49,046 nt of DNA from an uncultured Candidatus Melainabacteria bacterium (lineage in GTDB: Bacteria; Cyanobacteriota; Vampirovibrionia; Gastranaerophilales; Gastranaerophilaceae): the NCBI GenBank assembly GCA_949902595.1, contig CATLDC010000014.1:1-49046 (forward strand), given 5' to 3'. The notes under the pieces are model-generated. The model was not told the origin of the DNA. It was given only the letters and a program-made list of their open reading frames with translations, and made no database searches. The position numbers and the translations under genes were made by a program. Every line of letters starts with the position of its first letter. The stretch's first letter is position 1. Shown here in pieces: positions 1 to 8,087 of this stretch.

Positions 1-235
1 CGCTTGATGCGGTTTGAACCATGTCGAGACCCATCAGGGCGTTGTCTTGTGCTACCTGATAGGCACCTATTTTGGTTGAAAGATTTGTTGATATAGAGTA
101 GTTGGCTGCATTGTCTTTGGCGTGGTTAATTTTGCAGCCGGTTGTCATGCGCTCAATGGCTTGATTGAGTTTTAGGGTGGAGGTTTTGAGTGAGGATTGG
201 GTAATAAGTGAGGAGAGGTTGGTATTAATATTCAT
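1..235 (-). CDS. fliC: Flagellin, N-terminal part (truncated by window edge)
   Basis: The reverse strand starts at an ATG at 235, eight bases or fewer after a strong GAGGAGG ribosome site, and runs off the left edge. The translated start (MNINTNLSSLITQSSLKTST...) is the D0/D1 helix of flagellin, including ERMTTGCKINHAKDNAAN, the counterpart of the usual RLSSG-INSAKDDAAG signature. It closely matches the N-terminus of the giant flagellin at 21237-24407, and the two leaders are also nearly identical, so these are recent or gene-converted paralogues. Flagellin is exported by the flagellar type III apparatus and polymerises into the filament. A Cys inside the TTGCKIN motif is unusual for flagellins. 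How far the central domain extends cannot be seen. Confidence 0.93.
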   Translation of the reverse strand, partial: MNINTNLSSLITQSSLKTSTLKLNQAIERMTTGCKINHAKDNAANYSISTNLSTKIGAYQVAQDNALMGLDMVQTASS

Positions 236-400
236 ACAACCTCCTCAAAGCATGATGACTAGCTTCTAGAGCTGCCCCCCCCCCCGGAATGCATGGTTAT
301 GAGCGGGTTTGAGGCGTTCGAGGAATTATGTGAGTATTTTTGATTTCCGTATCTCATAGTTATATAATTCCACATTTTGGAAATTAATAACGGTTTTTTA
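236..400 (-). promoter_or_regulatory. Flagellin leader and promoter region, copy 1
   Basis: This leader is largely shared with the one upstream of the giant flagellin (24408-24560). Read in the gene direction, the shared parts are a block around AATGTGGAATTATATAA followed by ATGAGATACGGA, a run of 11 G, CTCTAGAAGCTAGTCATCAT and GAGGAGGTTGT just before the ATG. TATATAA is a plausible -10. No sigma-28 consensus was found here, which is notable because other genes in the window have one. Confidence 0.6.
275..285. repeat. 11-nt poly-C tract (poly-G on the coding strand)
   Basis: Eleven consecutive C lie 40-50 nt upstream of the flagellin ATG. The same length and position recur at the second flagellin. 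Homopolymer tracts of this length are classic slipped-strand sites. Here the tract is in the leader, so a length change would alter leader spacing or structure and not the reading frame. Confidence 0.9.
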
Positions 401-403
401 AAA

Positions 404-416
404 AATTGTTACAATT
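404..416. promoter_or_regulatory. TTGTTACAA-type palindromic site
   Basis: AATTGTTACAATT is an almost perfect palindrome upstream of flagellin copy 1 and just beyond the stop of the next gene. It matches half-sites upstream of the giant flagellin and several EF-hand or coiled-coil genes. Treating it as an operator is inference. Confidence 0.35.
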
Positions 417-423
417 CTTAAAA

Positions 424-1647
424 CTATGCTTGCTGCATTTCAAAAGCCTGTTTAAAAAGGTTTGTATCAAAGTTAAATTGTTGTGTTTCAGATTCCTGAC
501 CTGCATATTCTGCGATTGCCTGTTCAAGTTGAGCGTTAGCGTCAGCTACCTGAGTCCAAGAGCCTGTTGCTGTGATTACAGAAGGAAGTGCTGCGTCGTA
601 TTGGCCGACCAAATCAGAAACACCGCCGGCAACCTGACCGATAGAGTTTGTGAAGTTTGCTACGCTTGAAAGGTCGCTGCCCATTTGACCGATTGATTTT
701 GTCAAAGCTGCAAGGTTTGCAGCAGAGCCTTGAATACGGGTTTGGCCTGCCATTGACTGGTCTGAACCTGTCATGATAAGTTTTGCACCTTGAGAAGCTG
801 TTACAAAGTTGCTGCTCAATGCCTGACCAGCTGATGTTGCAGCTTTGCCGGTTGCTTCGTTGATTGCACCGGTAGTTGCAGTAGTTGTTTCCTTAGCAAA
901 AAGTCCCTGACCTGACTGAATATTAGATTGAACATTCTGGATTCCGGTTGTTACAACTTCTGCTGCGTTTTCTACAAGACCTGCAACATTGTTAGAAGCA
1001 GTCTCAACAACTCCGTTTTGTTCCTGAATCTTTGACTGCATATCCATTACAGATTCAACCAAGCCATTAATGATAGCTGCAGCGCCGGTAATTGCCTGCA
1101 AAGCAGCCTGTTTTTCTTCCGGTTTAGCGTCTTTGTCGTTAAGAATCTTCTGGTTAGTTTCAACAACTGCAAGTTGTTCTTCCAACTGAGCCTGAGCTTC
1201 TGCTACAGCGCCTTTATCTCCGCCGAGTTCCTGGATTGTTTCCAAAGCTTTTGTGATATCAGAGGTGTTTTGAGCAATCTGGTTTACAATCTCTTGAACC
1301 TTAGATTCTGTATTTTGTACAGCTTCGTTAGCCTTGCTATCCAATTCACGAACTTTTTTGTCGTTTTCTCTAACTTCTTTATTAGCCTTTGCAGCTTCGC
1401 CTGTACCAAGCTTTGTGAGCATATCCATCAGGCCGTTTACAATGTTTGTAATAGCTGCTGCTTTTTGTCCGTCTTCGCCTTCAACGGCTGCCTGACCGTT
1501 TTGAACCAAGCCCCAAACACTGTTTACATAATTGTTTTCAGAAGATGAAGCACCCTTTGTGCCGCCGTTTACGCCAAGTGCAGACAGCTGGCTCATAGCC
1601 TGATTAATGATTTGTTGATAATCTGTGTTTGAATTTAGCGGTGCCAT
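424..1647 (-). CDS. Coiled-coil protein of unknown function (407 aa)
   Basis: I do not recognise a family. The protein is rich in Ala, Gln, Ser and Thr and has no signal peptide or membrane segment. Residues about 80-240 are charged, heptad-like helices (for example KANKEVRENDKKVRELDSKA). The C-terminal half is low-complexity, with GQ/TTATTG-type runs resembling the helical and surface segments of exported filament, needle or translocator proteins. The ATG at 1647 follows an AT-rich leader containing the promoter-like element at 1675-1713, which three other genes share. A secreted or flagellum-associated structural role is a guess from this co-regulation and from the flagellin gene next door. 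Nothing in the sequence identifies an enzyme. Confidence 0.8.
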   Translation of the reverse strand: MAPLNSNTDYQQIINQAMSQLSALGVNGGTKGASSSENNYVNSVWGLVQNGQAAVEGEDGQKAAAITNIVNGLMDMLTKLGTGEAAKANKEVRENDKKVRELDSKANEAVQNTESKVQEIVNQIAQNTSDITKALETIQELGGDKGAVAEAQAQLEEQLAVVETNQKILNDKDAKPEEKQAALQAITGAAAIINGLVESVMDMQSKIQEQNGVVETASNNVAGLVENAAEVVTTGIQNVQSNIQSGQGLFAKETTTATTGAINEATGKAATSAGQALSSNFVTASQGAKLIMTGSDQSMAGQTRIQGSAANLAALTKSIGQMGSDLSSVANFTNSIGQVAGGVSDLVGQYDAALPSVITATGSWTQVADANAQLEQAIAEYAGQESETQQFNFDTNLFKQAFEMQQA

Positions 1648-1674
1648 CTTACTTAAATCTTCCTATAATACCAT

Positions 1675-1713
1675 CTTATATATATAAAGTATTGAAAAAA
1701 GAGGTGATTTCAG
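1675..1713 (-). promoter_or_regulatory. Shared TATATATA promoter-like element, copy 1
   Basis: In the gene direction the box CTGAAAT is followed, exactly 20 nt later, by TATATATA inside AATACTTTATATATATAAG, which ends 28 nt before the ATG. The same 20-nt spacing occurs at 9732-9769, 16630-16668 and 21098-21135, always in the sense direction before a start codon. Confidence 0.6.
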
Positions 1714-1715
1714 GT

Positions 1716-1733
1716 TTTACAAATATTGTTACA
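1716..1733. promoter_or_regulatory. TGTAACAAT/TGTAAA half-sites
   Basis: TTTACA and ATTGTTACA lie three bases apart, immediately upstream of the promoter-like element of the 407-residue gene. The arrangement recalls the sites at 6449-6467 and 24578-24596. Confidence 0.35.
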
Positions 1734-1944
1734 AAACTTAATAAAAATATGTTATAAAAAGCAAAACTCTTATAAGAAGTGTGGTTTGGACAGTTAATGT
1801 GTAAAATTAGCATGAATCATCTAACCGGCAGAAGTTCGGATATCCGATAACTGCGGGAAAAAATAGCCACCAAGCTTATAGACAGCTTCCTCAATATAGT
1901 GTACAAAGGTAAATATACGAAGTTGAAAAGGAATTTTTTATTTT
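1734..1944. other. Intergenic region upstream of the LuxR-type gene
   Basis: This stretch separates two divergent genes. It contains the perfect 12-nt palindrome TCGGATATCCGA at 1836-1847, a possible regulator site. No convincing -35/-10 pair, RNA gene or reading frame was found. Confidence 0.3.
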
Positions 1945-2181
1945 ATGAATTTTACGGAGAATTTTACAGAGCGTGAGATGGAAGTTTTACATTTACTGTT
2001 ATTAGGACTGAATAATAAAGAGATTTCTAAGAAACTTTTTGTATCAACTCATACAACCAAAGCACATGTCGCTGCTATTTACAAAAAGCTCAATGTATCC
2101 AACAGGGTTCAGGCGGCAATCAGAAGCATCCAACTTGGCGCAGACGAATATTTTAACTTAAAGGATTCTTATAATTGCTAA
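1945..2181 (+). CDS. Stand-alone LuxR/GerE-type HTH regulator (78 aa)
   Basis: The whole protein is one LuxR-type helix-turn-helix domain. TEREMEVLHLLLLGLNNKEI, then SKKLFVSTHTTKAHVAAIYKKL and NVSNRVQAAI, match the four-helix GerE signature (T/S-x-RE-x-EVL, then KEIA-L-S-TVK-H-IY-KL). There is no receiver or ligand-binding domain, so activity is probably set by dimerisation or by expression level. It is divergent from the 407-residue gene and close to a flagellin, so a role in flagellar or surface-gene control is possible but unproven. The ATG at 1945 follows an AAAAGGAA ribosome site. The gene is cut off from pnp by a strong hairpin. Confidence 0.88.
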   Translation: MNFTENFTEREMEVLHLLLLGLNNKEISKKLFVSTHTTKAHVAAIYKKLNVSNRVQAAIRSIQLGADEYFNLKDSYNC

Positions 2182-2192
2182 TTTATATCTCT

Positions 2193-2231
2193 AAAAAAAC
2201 AGGTCGGCGCAATTTCATTGCGCCGACCTGT
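2193..2231 (-). terminator. Strong rho-independent terminator of pnp
   Basis: ACAGGTCGGCGCAA and TTGCGCCGACCTGT form a perfect 14-bp stem with a 5-nt loop. On the reverse strand it is followed by seven U, so it ends pnp. It lies between convergent genes and may also stop transcription from the LuxR-type gene. Confidence 0.9.
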
Positions 2232-2247
2232 TAAATAGTCTTCCAAA

Positions 2248-4389
2248 CTAAGCGTTCAACTTAGCTTTGTCTTCTTCGGTCACACCCTTGATAGTAAGGT
2301 TGATTCTTCCCTTATCATCGATTTTGATAACCTTAACAATTACTTCGTCGCCGATGTTAACGTGCGGTTCAATTGTCTCGATTCTTTCCTGACAAATTTG
2401 TGAGATGTGTACCATACCGTCTTTGCCGCCGCCTAATTCAACGAACGCGCCAATAGGGATGATTCTTACAACTTTGCCCTTGATTACCATACCAACTTCC
2501 GGTTTGAAAGTAAGGTCTTGAATCATTTTTCTTGCAATTGCAGCACCTTCCTGGTCGTTAGAAGTGATTGTTACAATACCGCTGTCCTGAATATCGATTT
2601 CAGCACCGGATGCTTCAATGATTGCTCTGATTTGCTTACCGCCAGGTCCGATAACTGTTCCGATGTCTTCAGTAGGGATTGTCATTGTAGAAATGCTTGG
2701 TGCATAAGGTGACAATGTCTTAGAAGGTTCTGTAATAGCTTCTCTCATCTTAGATAAGATGTGCAATCTGCCTTCTTTTGCCTGTGCAAGCGCTCTTCTC
2801 AATGTATCGTTTGCAATACCCTTAGCCTTCATATCCATTTGAAGCGCTGTGATACCGTCGTCGTTACCTGTAACCTTGAAGTCCATGTCGCCAAGGAAGT
2901 CTTCAATGCCCTGAATATCAGTAAGCACAACCGGCTCACGTTCAGGTTCGGTAATCATACCCATTGCAACGCCGCCAATCATGCACTTAACAGGAACACC
3001 TGCATTCATCAAAGCCATTGAAGAACCGCAAGTTGAACCCATTGAAGTTGAACCATTTGATTCCAATACATCAGATGTTACGCGAATTGTGTATCCGAAT
3101 TCTTCCTGTGAAGGAAGCGCAGGGATGTTAGCTCTTTCAGCTAAGTTACCGTGACCTACTTCACGTCTTCCAGGTCCTCTAAGCGGTTTAACTTCGCCTA
3201 CTGAGAAACCAGGGAAGATGTATTTGTGCATATAAGTTTTTTCTGTTTCAGGGTCAACGCCGTCGAGTTCCTGTTTCATGCCAGGACCTGCAAGAGTTGC
3301 AACTGAAAGAATTTGGGTTTGTCCTCTTGTAAACACAGCTGAGCCGTGAGCACGAGGAATAACGCCAACTTCGCACCATATAGGACGAACTTCGTTAGGT
3401 TTACGTCCGTCAGCTCTAACGCCTTCATCCATAATCATTGCACGCATAATTTTCTTTTCTGCAGCCTTAAATTCTTCTGCAACAAAATCAATGCCTGTTT
3501 CTTCAATGATTTGGTGAATGTAATGGTCTTCAGGAAGAGCTTCAACGCGTTCTTTAACAAGTTTTTTAGCTTCTTCGAGTTTTTGTTGTCTGTATGCTCT
3601 GTCGAAGTTGTGGTAAGCGTCGAAAATCATATCATGAGCAACTTCGTTGATTAAGTTTTTCAACTCAGTTGTGTCATAAGGGTTAACGAACTCTTGTTTT
3701 TCAACTCCGCAAAGTTTAGCGAACTCAACCTGTGCTTCGCACTGTTTTCTGATTTCGCCTTGAGCAAACTCAACAGCAGCCATGATATCGTCTTCTGTAA
3801 CAAACTTACAGCCTGCTTCAACCATGATAACTGAATCGTGAGTACCAGCTACAACGATGTCAAGGTCAGAAGCCTTAGCCTGCTGGTGGGTAGGGTTAGC
3901 AACCAACTCACCGTCAACTTTTGACACTCTTAAAGCACCGATAGGGCCTTCAAACGGAGCGCCTGAAAGCATCAATGCGCAAGAAGCACCTAACATAGCC
4001 AATGTATCAGGTTGGTTTTGCTGGTCATAGCTGAATAATTGAGCAACGATTTGAATATCGTTTCTATATCCTTTTGGGAAAAGGGGTCTTATAGGTCTAT
4101 CAATCAAACGTGAAACAAGGATAGCCTTGTCGCTTGCTTTGCCTTCTGAACGGTTGTACCCGCCAGGGATACGTCCGATTGATGACATTCTTTCTTCATA
4201 ATCAATAAGAAGAGGGAAGAAATCTATCCCGACTCTTGGTTCTTTTGATACTACACAGTGCACAAATAACATTGTGTCACCGCAGCGGACTGTAACGCTG
4301 CCATTGGTTGATTGAGCGTATTTGCCTGTTTCGATTGTGACAGTTTTTCCGCCGATTTCTAATTGAAAACTTTTTGTTTCCGGTACCAT
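2248..4389 (-). CDS. pnp: Polyribonucleotide nucleotidyltransferase (PNPase)
   Basis: This is a phosphorolytic 3'-5' exoribonuclease, the trimeric core of RNA degradation in the cytosol. The 713 residues match the usual length. Domains in order: a first RNase PH core (about 10-145, with the conserved run from RIPGGYNRSEGKAS to RPIRPLFPKGYRND), an all-helical linker (about 235-310), a second RNase PH core (about 325-465, including GQTQ and the STSMGSTCGSSMALMNAGVP stretch), a KH domain with the GPGGKQIRAI loop (about 560-610) and a C-terminal S1 domain (about 625-695). It is transcribed alone, with a terminator downstream and a small hairpin in its leader. Confidence 0.98.
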   Translation of the reverse strand: MVPETKSFQLEIGGKTVTIETGKYAQSTNGSVTVRCGDTMLFVHCVVSKEPRVGIDFFPLLIDYEERMSSIGRIPGGYNRSEGKASDKAILVSRLIDRPIRPLFPKGYRNDIQIVAQLFSYDQQNQPDTLAMLGASCALMLSGAPFEGPIGALRVSKVDGELVANPTHQQAKASDLDIVVAGTHDSVIMVEAGCKFVTEDDIMAAVEFAQGEIRKQCEAQVEFAKLCGVEKQEFVNPYDTTELKNLINEVAHDMIFDAYHNFDRAYRQQKLEEAKKLVKERVEALPEDHYIHQIIEETGIDFVAEEFKAAEKKIMRAMIMDEGVRADGRKPNEVRPIWCEVGVIPRAHGSAVFTRGQTQILSVATLAGPGMKQELDGVDPETEKTYMHKYIFPGFSVGEVKPLRGPGRREVGHGNLAERANIPALPSQEEFGYTIRVTSDVLESNGSTSMGSTCGSSMALMNAGVPVKCMIGGVAMGMITEPEREPVVLTDIQGIEDFLGDMDFKVTGNDDGITALQMDMKAKGIANDTLRRALAQAKEGRLHILSKMREAITEPSKTLSPYAPSISTMTIPTEDIGTVIGPGGKQIRAIIEASGAEIDIQDSGIVTITSNDQEGAAIARKMIQDLTFKPEVGMVIKGKVVRIIPIGAFVELGGGKDGMVHISQICQERIETIEPHVNIGDEVIVKVIKIDDKGRINLTIKGVTEEDKAKLNA

Positions 4390-4403
4390 TTTTCCTTCTT
4401 TCT

Positions 4404-4422
4404 CCGGCTACTCGAAAGCCGG
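4404..4422 (-). other. Small hairpin in the pnp leader
   Basis: CCGGCT and AGCCGG pair just upstream of the AGAAGGA ribosome site of pnp. In enterobacteria a pnp leader hairpin is cut by RNase III for autoregulation. Whether this much smaller hairpin does the same is unknown. Confidence 0.35.
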
Positions 4423-4482
4423 ATGCTTCCATTAAGTTATACTAATTTTCCACTTTGATTATAATATAAACAATAAAAATAC

Positions 4483-4513
4483 GCAAAAACTCCCTGAATT
4501 AGGGAGTTTTTGC
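4483..4513 (-). terminator. Rho-independent terminator of the EF-hand gene
   Basis: GCAAAAACTCCCT and AGGGAGTTTTTGC form a 13-bp stem around a 5-nt loop, just past the stop of the 606-residue EF-hand gene. The U tract is within the stem's own A/T ends. Confidence 0.75.
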
Positions 4514-4540
4514 GCCATAAAACCAGCCTGTATTATGTTC

Positions 4541-6361
4541 CTATTTTTTTGCAACTTTTTCGCTGTCAACCCAAGCTGTGTAGTTGGTTTTGAAATCCAG
4601 CAACAATGTATTTGCGATATCTTTGGTACTACCATTGATACATTTAAGATTTTTAGTAAAAATAAAGTTCATATCTTCCACGTGTACAGCTTCAGCAGCG
4701 ACTTTTGCATTGTTGAAAATTATTGAAAAGACATCATTGTTAAACTCTACATTGTTTGCCACGCACATTGCCATTGCTTTTTTCATAGCCTGTGATTTGA
4801 ATCTTTCAAGCATTGTATTAAGGCTTGTTTGAACCTCCTCCTTCTTGCCAAAACGATTCAAAGTTAAAGCTTCTCCATTTTCGTCTTTTTCAGCTACTGT
4901 ATAATCAATATCCTGCAAGTCCATATCAGTGGCTGATGCGTTCATATCATCAATTGCTTTAGCAATATTTGTGTTGAAGTTGTTAATCATATTATCAACA
5001 AGAGTCTTCATACCTTGGTCAGATTCGTATTTCTTCTTCTTGTTCAATAATGCGTGATTTGTCTTGTGAGAAGTCATTTCACCAACTGTTTGATTAAGAG
5101 AATCGTTGTATACGTTTTCAAAAAGTGTTTCAACTTTTTCAAAAGGAACGCCCTGTTTTTGTAGCATTGCAACAATCTGCTGTTTCAATTGAGCTTTTAA
5201 ATTGCTGTTATTAAGAGCTTCTCTTGCCTGCGATTTAAGGTTCCCGTCATGTCCGCTCTTTCCTTTTGTTGTAAACTTCTGGTCGTTTGCATAACCTGGG
5301 ATACCTGATTTATCAATCAAACCTGCGTTAACTTGATATTCTGAGCCCTTGATAGATGTGAATTTCTTTTCAGCAGCTGCTTCTGCTTCCGCTTTTTTAT
5401 CAGTGATAATCTGTTCTTTTTTGGATACAGTGCTTAGCCCTGCTATAACATCATCCATTGCTGCTTTTAGCGCATCACTGTCATTAAACTTCTTCAATGC
5501 TGTTGCAATCGCAGCAGTTGACTTGATTGTTGTGCCACCCAATTTTACTGTTACGTTCTTTTCAAGAGCAGCTGTCAAAAAGTCTGTTACGTATTCTTTC
5601 AACGCCTTCAAATCACCCGAATTATCAAGCTCACCGAGAGATTCTACTGCTTTTTGGAAATCTCTTGTAGCAGCTTCAAGTTTGGCAGAATCGGATGTGT
5701 TCATAAATTCTTGCAAATGAGCCTGTAAATCTCCCTGCAAGTTGTCACCCTTGTAGTTTTTCACAAATGCATTTGCTTCATTTTCAAGAGAAGTTTTCAG
5801 TGCTTTGTAAGTAGCAGAAGGCAACTCTTCTGTAGCCCTTGTACCATCAGCCTTTGTTGTAGTTGTTGTTTTAACATTTTTAAACATCTCTTCCAAAACA
5901 TTGGATTTAACTGTTTCAGGGTCATCCTTCAAAGCATTGCCTTTTATTTCAGCATACTTAGCAGGAAGTGCAGCCTTGAAAGCATCTGCCATGCCTGACA
6001 CATCGCCCGTATATGTAAGCGCAAACCCGTCTATAAAATCTTTAAGAGCGTTTGTGACTTCTGTCAAATACTGGGGCTTGCCTGAAAAATCTCTGCTTAT
6101 CTGGCTTTTCATCTCGTTTACCGCATCTTGCATTTGGGTTTTCTGTTCCCAAACCGCAAACTCATCTTCTGAAATTGCTTTGTCGCCGTCTTTATCTACT
6201 GATGAAAACTCTACTGCATCGAGTTTAACTTCCTTCAACAAGTTGGTGTATTCTTCTTGTGTGATTTCTCCGTTTTTGTCTTTGTCAAAGTCATCGAAAG
6301 TTAGTTTCTGGCCGTTTACTGTCAAGCTGCCAAATTGGTTGATACCTGTGAATCCGCTCAT
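4541..6361 (-). CDS. EF-hand coiled-coil protein (606 aa), sigma-28-type promoter
   Basis: There are two canonical EF-hand calcium loops near the N-terminus: D26-K-D-K-N-G-E-I-T-Q-E-E37 and D56-K-D-G-D-K-A-I-S-E-D-E67, each with acidic or oxygen ligands at positions 1, 3, 5, 9 and 12. The rest is long, charged, mostly helical sequence with no recognised domain. No signal peptide or membrane segment is present. The gene is monocistronic and has a near-consensus flagellar sigma-28 promoter (6408-6434), so it is probably expressed with late flagellar genes. Related EF-hand proteins in the window are at 39141-42797 and 44966-45559. Export through the flagellar apparatus, or a role in sensing calcium, is inference; the sequence shows only the binding loops and the promoter. 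Confidence 0.85.
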   Translation of the reverse strand: MSGFTGINQFGSLTVNGQKLTFDDFDKDKNGEITQEEYTNLLKEVKLDAVEFSSVDKDGDKAISEDEFAVWEQKTQMQDAVNEMKSQISRDFSGKPQYLTEVTNALKDFIDGFALTYTGDVSGMADAFKAALPAKYAEIKGNALKDDPETVKSNVLEEMFKNVKTTTTTKADGTRATEELPSATYKALKTSLENEANAFVKNYKGDNLQGDLQAHLQEFMNTSDSAKLEAATRDFQKAVESLGELDNSGDLKALKEYVTDFLTAALEKNVTVKLGGTTIKSTAAIATALKKFNDSDALKAAMDDVIAGLSTVSKKEQIITDKKAEAEAAAEKKFTSIKGSEYQVNAGLIDKSGIPGYANDQKFTTKGKSGHDGNLKSQAREALNNSNLKAQLKQQIVAMLQKQGVPFEKVETLFENVYNDSLNQTVGEMTSHKTNHALLNKKKKYESDQGMKTLVDNMINNFNTNIAKAIDDMNASATDMDLQDIDYTVAEKDENGEALTLNRFGKKEEVQTSLNTMLERFKSQAMKKAMAMCVANNVEFNNDVFSIIFNNAKVAAEAVHVEDMNFIFTKNLKCINGSTKDIANTLLLDFKTNYTAWVDSEKVAKK

Positions 6362-6407
6362 GTTCTTTTACTCCTTTTTTCCTTATTTATTTGTATTTAT
6401 ATTTGTG

Positions 6408-6434
6408 TTTACGGCATTTTTTCAAAAAACTTTA
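6408..6434 (-). promoter_or_regulatory. Sigma-28 (FliA)-type promoter
   Basis: In the gene direction this reads TAAAGTTT, 11 nt, GCCGTAAA. The published FliA consensus is TAAAGTTT-N11-GCCGATAA, so the -35 box and spacing are perfect and the -10 box matches at six of eight positions. It lies about 47 nt upstream of the ATG at 6361. Confidence 0.85.
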
Positions 6435-6448
6435 GGATATCAGAAACA

Positions 6449-6467
6449 ATTGTTACAAAAGTTTACA
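6449..6467. promoter_or_regulatory. TGTAAAC/TGTAACAAT double half-site
   Basis: ATTGTTACA and GTTTACA lie about 15 nt upstream of the sigma-28 -35 box of the EF-hand gene. The giant flagellin has the same pair in the same order at 24578-24596, which suggests a common activator. Confidence 0.4.
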
Positions 6468-6556
6468 TTTGACTTTAGGAATCCTGTTATTAATCATACA
6501 AATAGATGTGTTCGAGATTCTTGAAATCTGACATAATACTGATGTGAGAATATATT

Positions 6557-7060
6557 ATGCCCTTCAGATATAGATTACAAAAGGTTCTGGATTTTCGTAT
6601 CCGGAAAAAGGAAGAACAGCTGCTTGTAGTACAGAGAGCCCAGCAGGACGTATTTATGGCAGAGGAAAAAATCCGCGAGAACGATGCGGAGATTCAACAG
6701 ACAATCACAAACAAGAAGAGCGCTGATTTCAGGATGATGGAATACTACGACAAGTACCTTCACCACCTCTGGGACAAAGCAGACGCTTTAGAGCAGGAAA
6801 GGCAGAGGCTTCAGGCGATTCTGGACGAAGAAAACCAGAAACTTGTTAAGCTCGAGCAGGCAGTGAAAGTGGTTGAAAAGCACAAGGAAAAACAAAAAGA
6901 AGCTTATCTTGAAGAGCAAAAAGCTATCGAGCTTAAGCAGTTCTCGGAAATCGGCGTTCAGCGCTTCTTCATAAGGGCAAGGGAAGAAGCCGAAGAGCAA
7001 GAGTTAGAAGAACAGTTGAGACAACTGGAATCAGAGCAGGCAGGTTATGATGAATATTGA
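6557..7060 (+). CDS. fliJ: Flagellar export chaperone FliJ
   Basis: FliJ is the coiled-coil stalk protein that links the FliI ATPase to the FlhA export gate. The 167 residues are almost entirely charged helix. The N-terminus FRYRLQKVLDFRIRKKEEQL is the family signature (F-F-L-Q-VLD-R--E), and the length is typical (about 145-170). It is the first gene of a three-gene flagellar operon, overlapping the next gene by 14 nt. No strong ribosome site is visible before the ATG at 6557; GTGAG at 6544-6548 is the nearest. Confidence 0.85.
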   Translation: MPFRYRLQKVLDFRIRKKEEQLLVVQRAQQDVFMAEEKIRENDAEIQQTITNKKSADFRMMEYYDKYLHHLWDKADALEQERQRLQAILDEENQKLVKLEQAVKVVEKHKEKQKEAYLEEQKAIELKQFSEIGVQRFFIRAREEAEEQELEEQLRQLESEQAGYDEY

Positions 7061-8087
7061 TACAGCAACACCTAAACTTAATACACAGACAAACACAGCA
7101 GCTGTGAAACAAAAAACAACAGCTTCTGCAAGCTTCAAACAGGAGCTTAATAATTTGAAATCTGAGCCGCCTAAGGAAACAAAAGAGCCCGTAAAAGAGC
7201 AGCCCGAGGCAGAGGCTTCCGGAGAAGAAAACATTGACGAAGCCTTAGACGGGCTCCAGAGTGCTGTAGAAGAAATTAGCAAGGCAAAGCAGGAGGATGT
7301 CCCTCAAGAAGAGGAGATAACGAGCGATGAGTTAAAGAAAGACGACATTTCGTCCGATAGATTCAACAAGAAAGAGGACTCCGGTTTGATTAACAACGAC
7401 ATAAACATACAAGAGCCAAAGGAACAGATAATGCCCCAGATGGATTCGGGTATGAACTTCAACAGCAGCGGGCAGCCTTTTTCTGCGTTTGTGAAACAGG
7501 ACAACAACCAGCAGCTCGAAAGCTCTGAAAAAGACCTGCAGGAAGAAAGCGCAATACTCTCCACAATGGCTGAAAACCTCGCAATGCTAAACAAAAACAG
7601 CATTAACACGGAAACAAAAACCGTATCAAACACAGACGGCATAAAAAAAGTTGACACAAAATCCAGTATTACGGTTGACACGGTTGTGAAATTCGATACT
7701 GTTGTTATGACAAAGAACGATGTTGACTTCTTTGCAAACCTTGTGCAGAACGGCACGGTCAGCATGGATTCTATCCAGAACGCAGAAAAATCGGCAAAAG
7801 TATCGCAAACGCTCGCAGACTTGTTGGCGAAATCAATGAACGAGAACAAGCCTGTAAGAATAAATTTTGACAACGACATTTCTGTCATTATAAGAATAAG
7901 CAAGGACGGAAAGATTTCAGCAGACTTCCTTCCGAGCTCCCAGATAGCAGAGGCTTACCTCAAGGAAAACCTCCCGCTTTTGAGGCAGAAATTTGACGAC
8001 AACAACATTGAGTATGATGAATTGAACCACAGACAACAAAAACAAGACGACAAAGACAACAGAAAGAAGGGGCGCAAAGATGAATGA
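7047..8087 (+). CDS. fliK: Flagellar hook-length control protein FliK-like
   Basis: FliK is exported during hook assembly, measures hook length and switches export specificity. The 346 residues show the expected two-part build. A long, hydrophilic, low-complexity N-terminal region (about 1-240) is rich in Glu, Lys, Gln and Pro. A compact C-terminal domain (about 255-330) carries VRINFDNDISVIIRISKDGK and then the AEAYLKENLPLLRQKF helix typical of the Flg_hook domain, which has an L--LP-LR--L pattern. The gene overlaps both neighbours (fliJ by 14 nt, the hook/rod gene by 8 nt), so the three are translationally coupled. Two ATGs, at 7047 and 7050, are possible starts. FlgD, which often follows fliK, is missing here. 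Confidence 0.8.
   Translation: MMNIDTATPKLNTQTNTAAVKQKTTASASFKQELNNLKSEPPKETKEPVKEQPEAEASGEENIDEALDGLQSAVEEISKAKQEDVPQEEEITSDELKKDDISSDRFNKKEDSGLINNDINIQEPKEQIMPQMDSGMNFNSSGQPFSAFVKQDNNQQLESSEKDLQEESAILSTMAENLAMLNKNSINTETKTVSNTDGIKKVDTKSSITVDTVVKFDTVVMTKNDVDFFANLVQNGTVSMDSIQNAEKSAKVSQTLADLLAKSMNENKPVRINFDNDISVIIRISKDGKISADFLPSSQIAEAYLKENLPLLRQKFDDNNIEYDELNHRQQKQDDKDNRKKGRKDE

Noticed and set aside
2518..3654. Open frames antisense to pnp
   Set aside because: They mirror the conserved pnp coding strand, lack ribosome sites and have low-complexity Cys/Phe/Asn-rich products.
5901..6524. 207-codon open frame opposite the EF-hand gene
   Set aside because: The opposite strand carries two EF-hand loops, a sigma-28 promoter and a terminator. 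The antisense product is Ser/Phe-rich shadow sequence.
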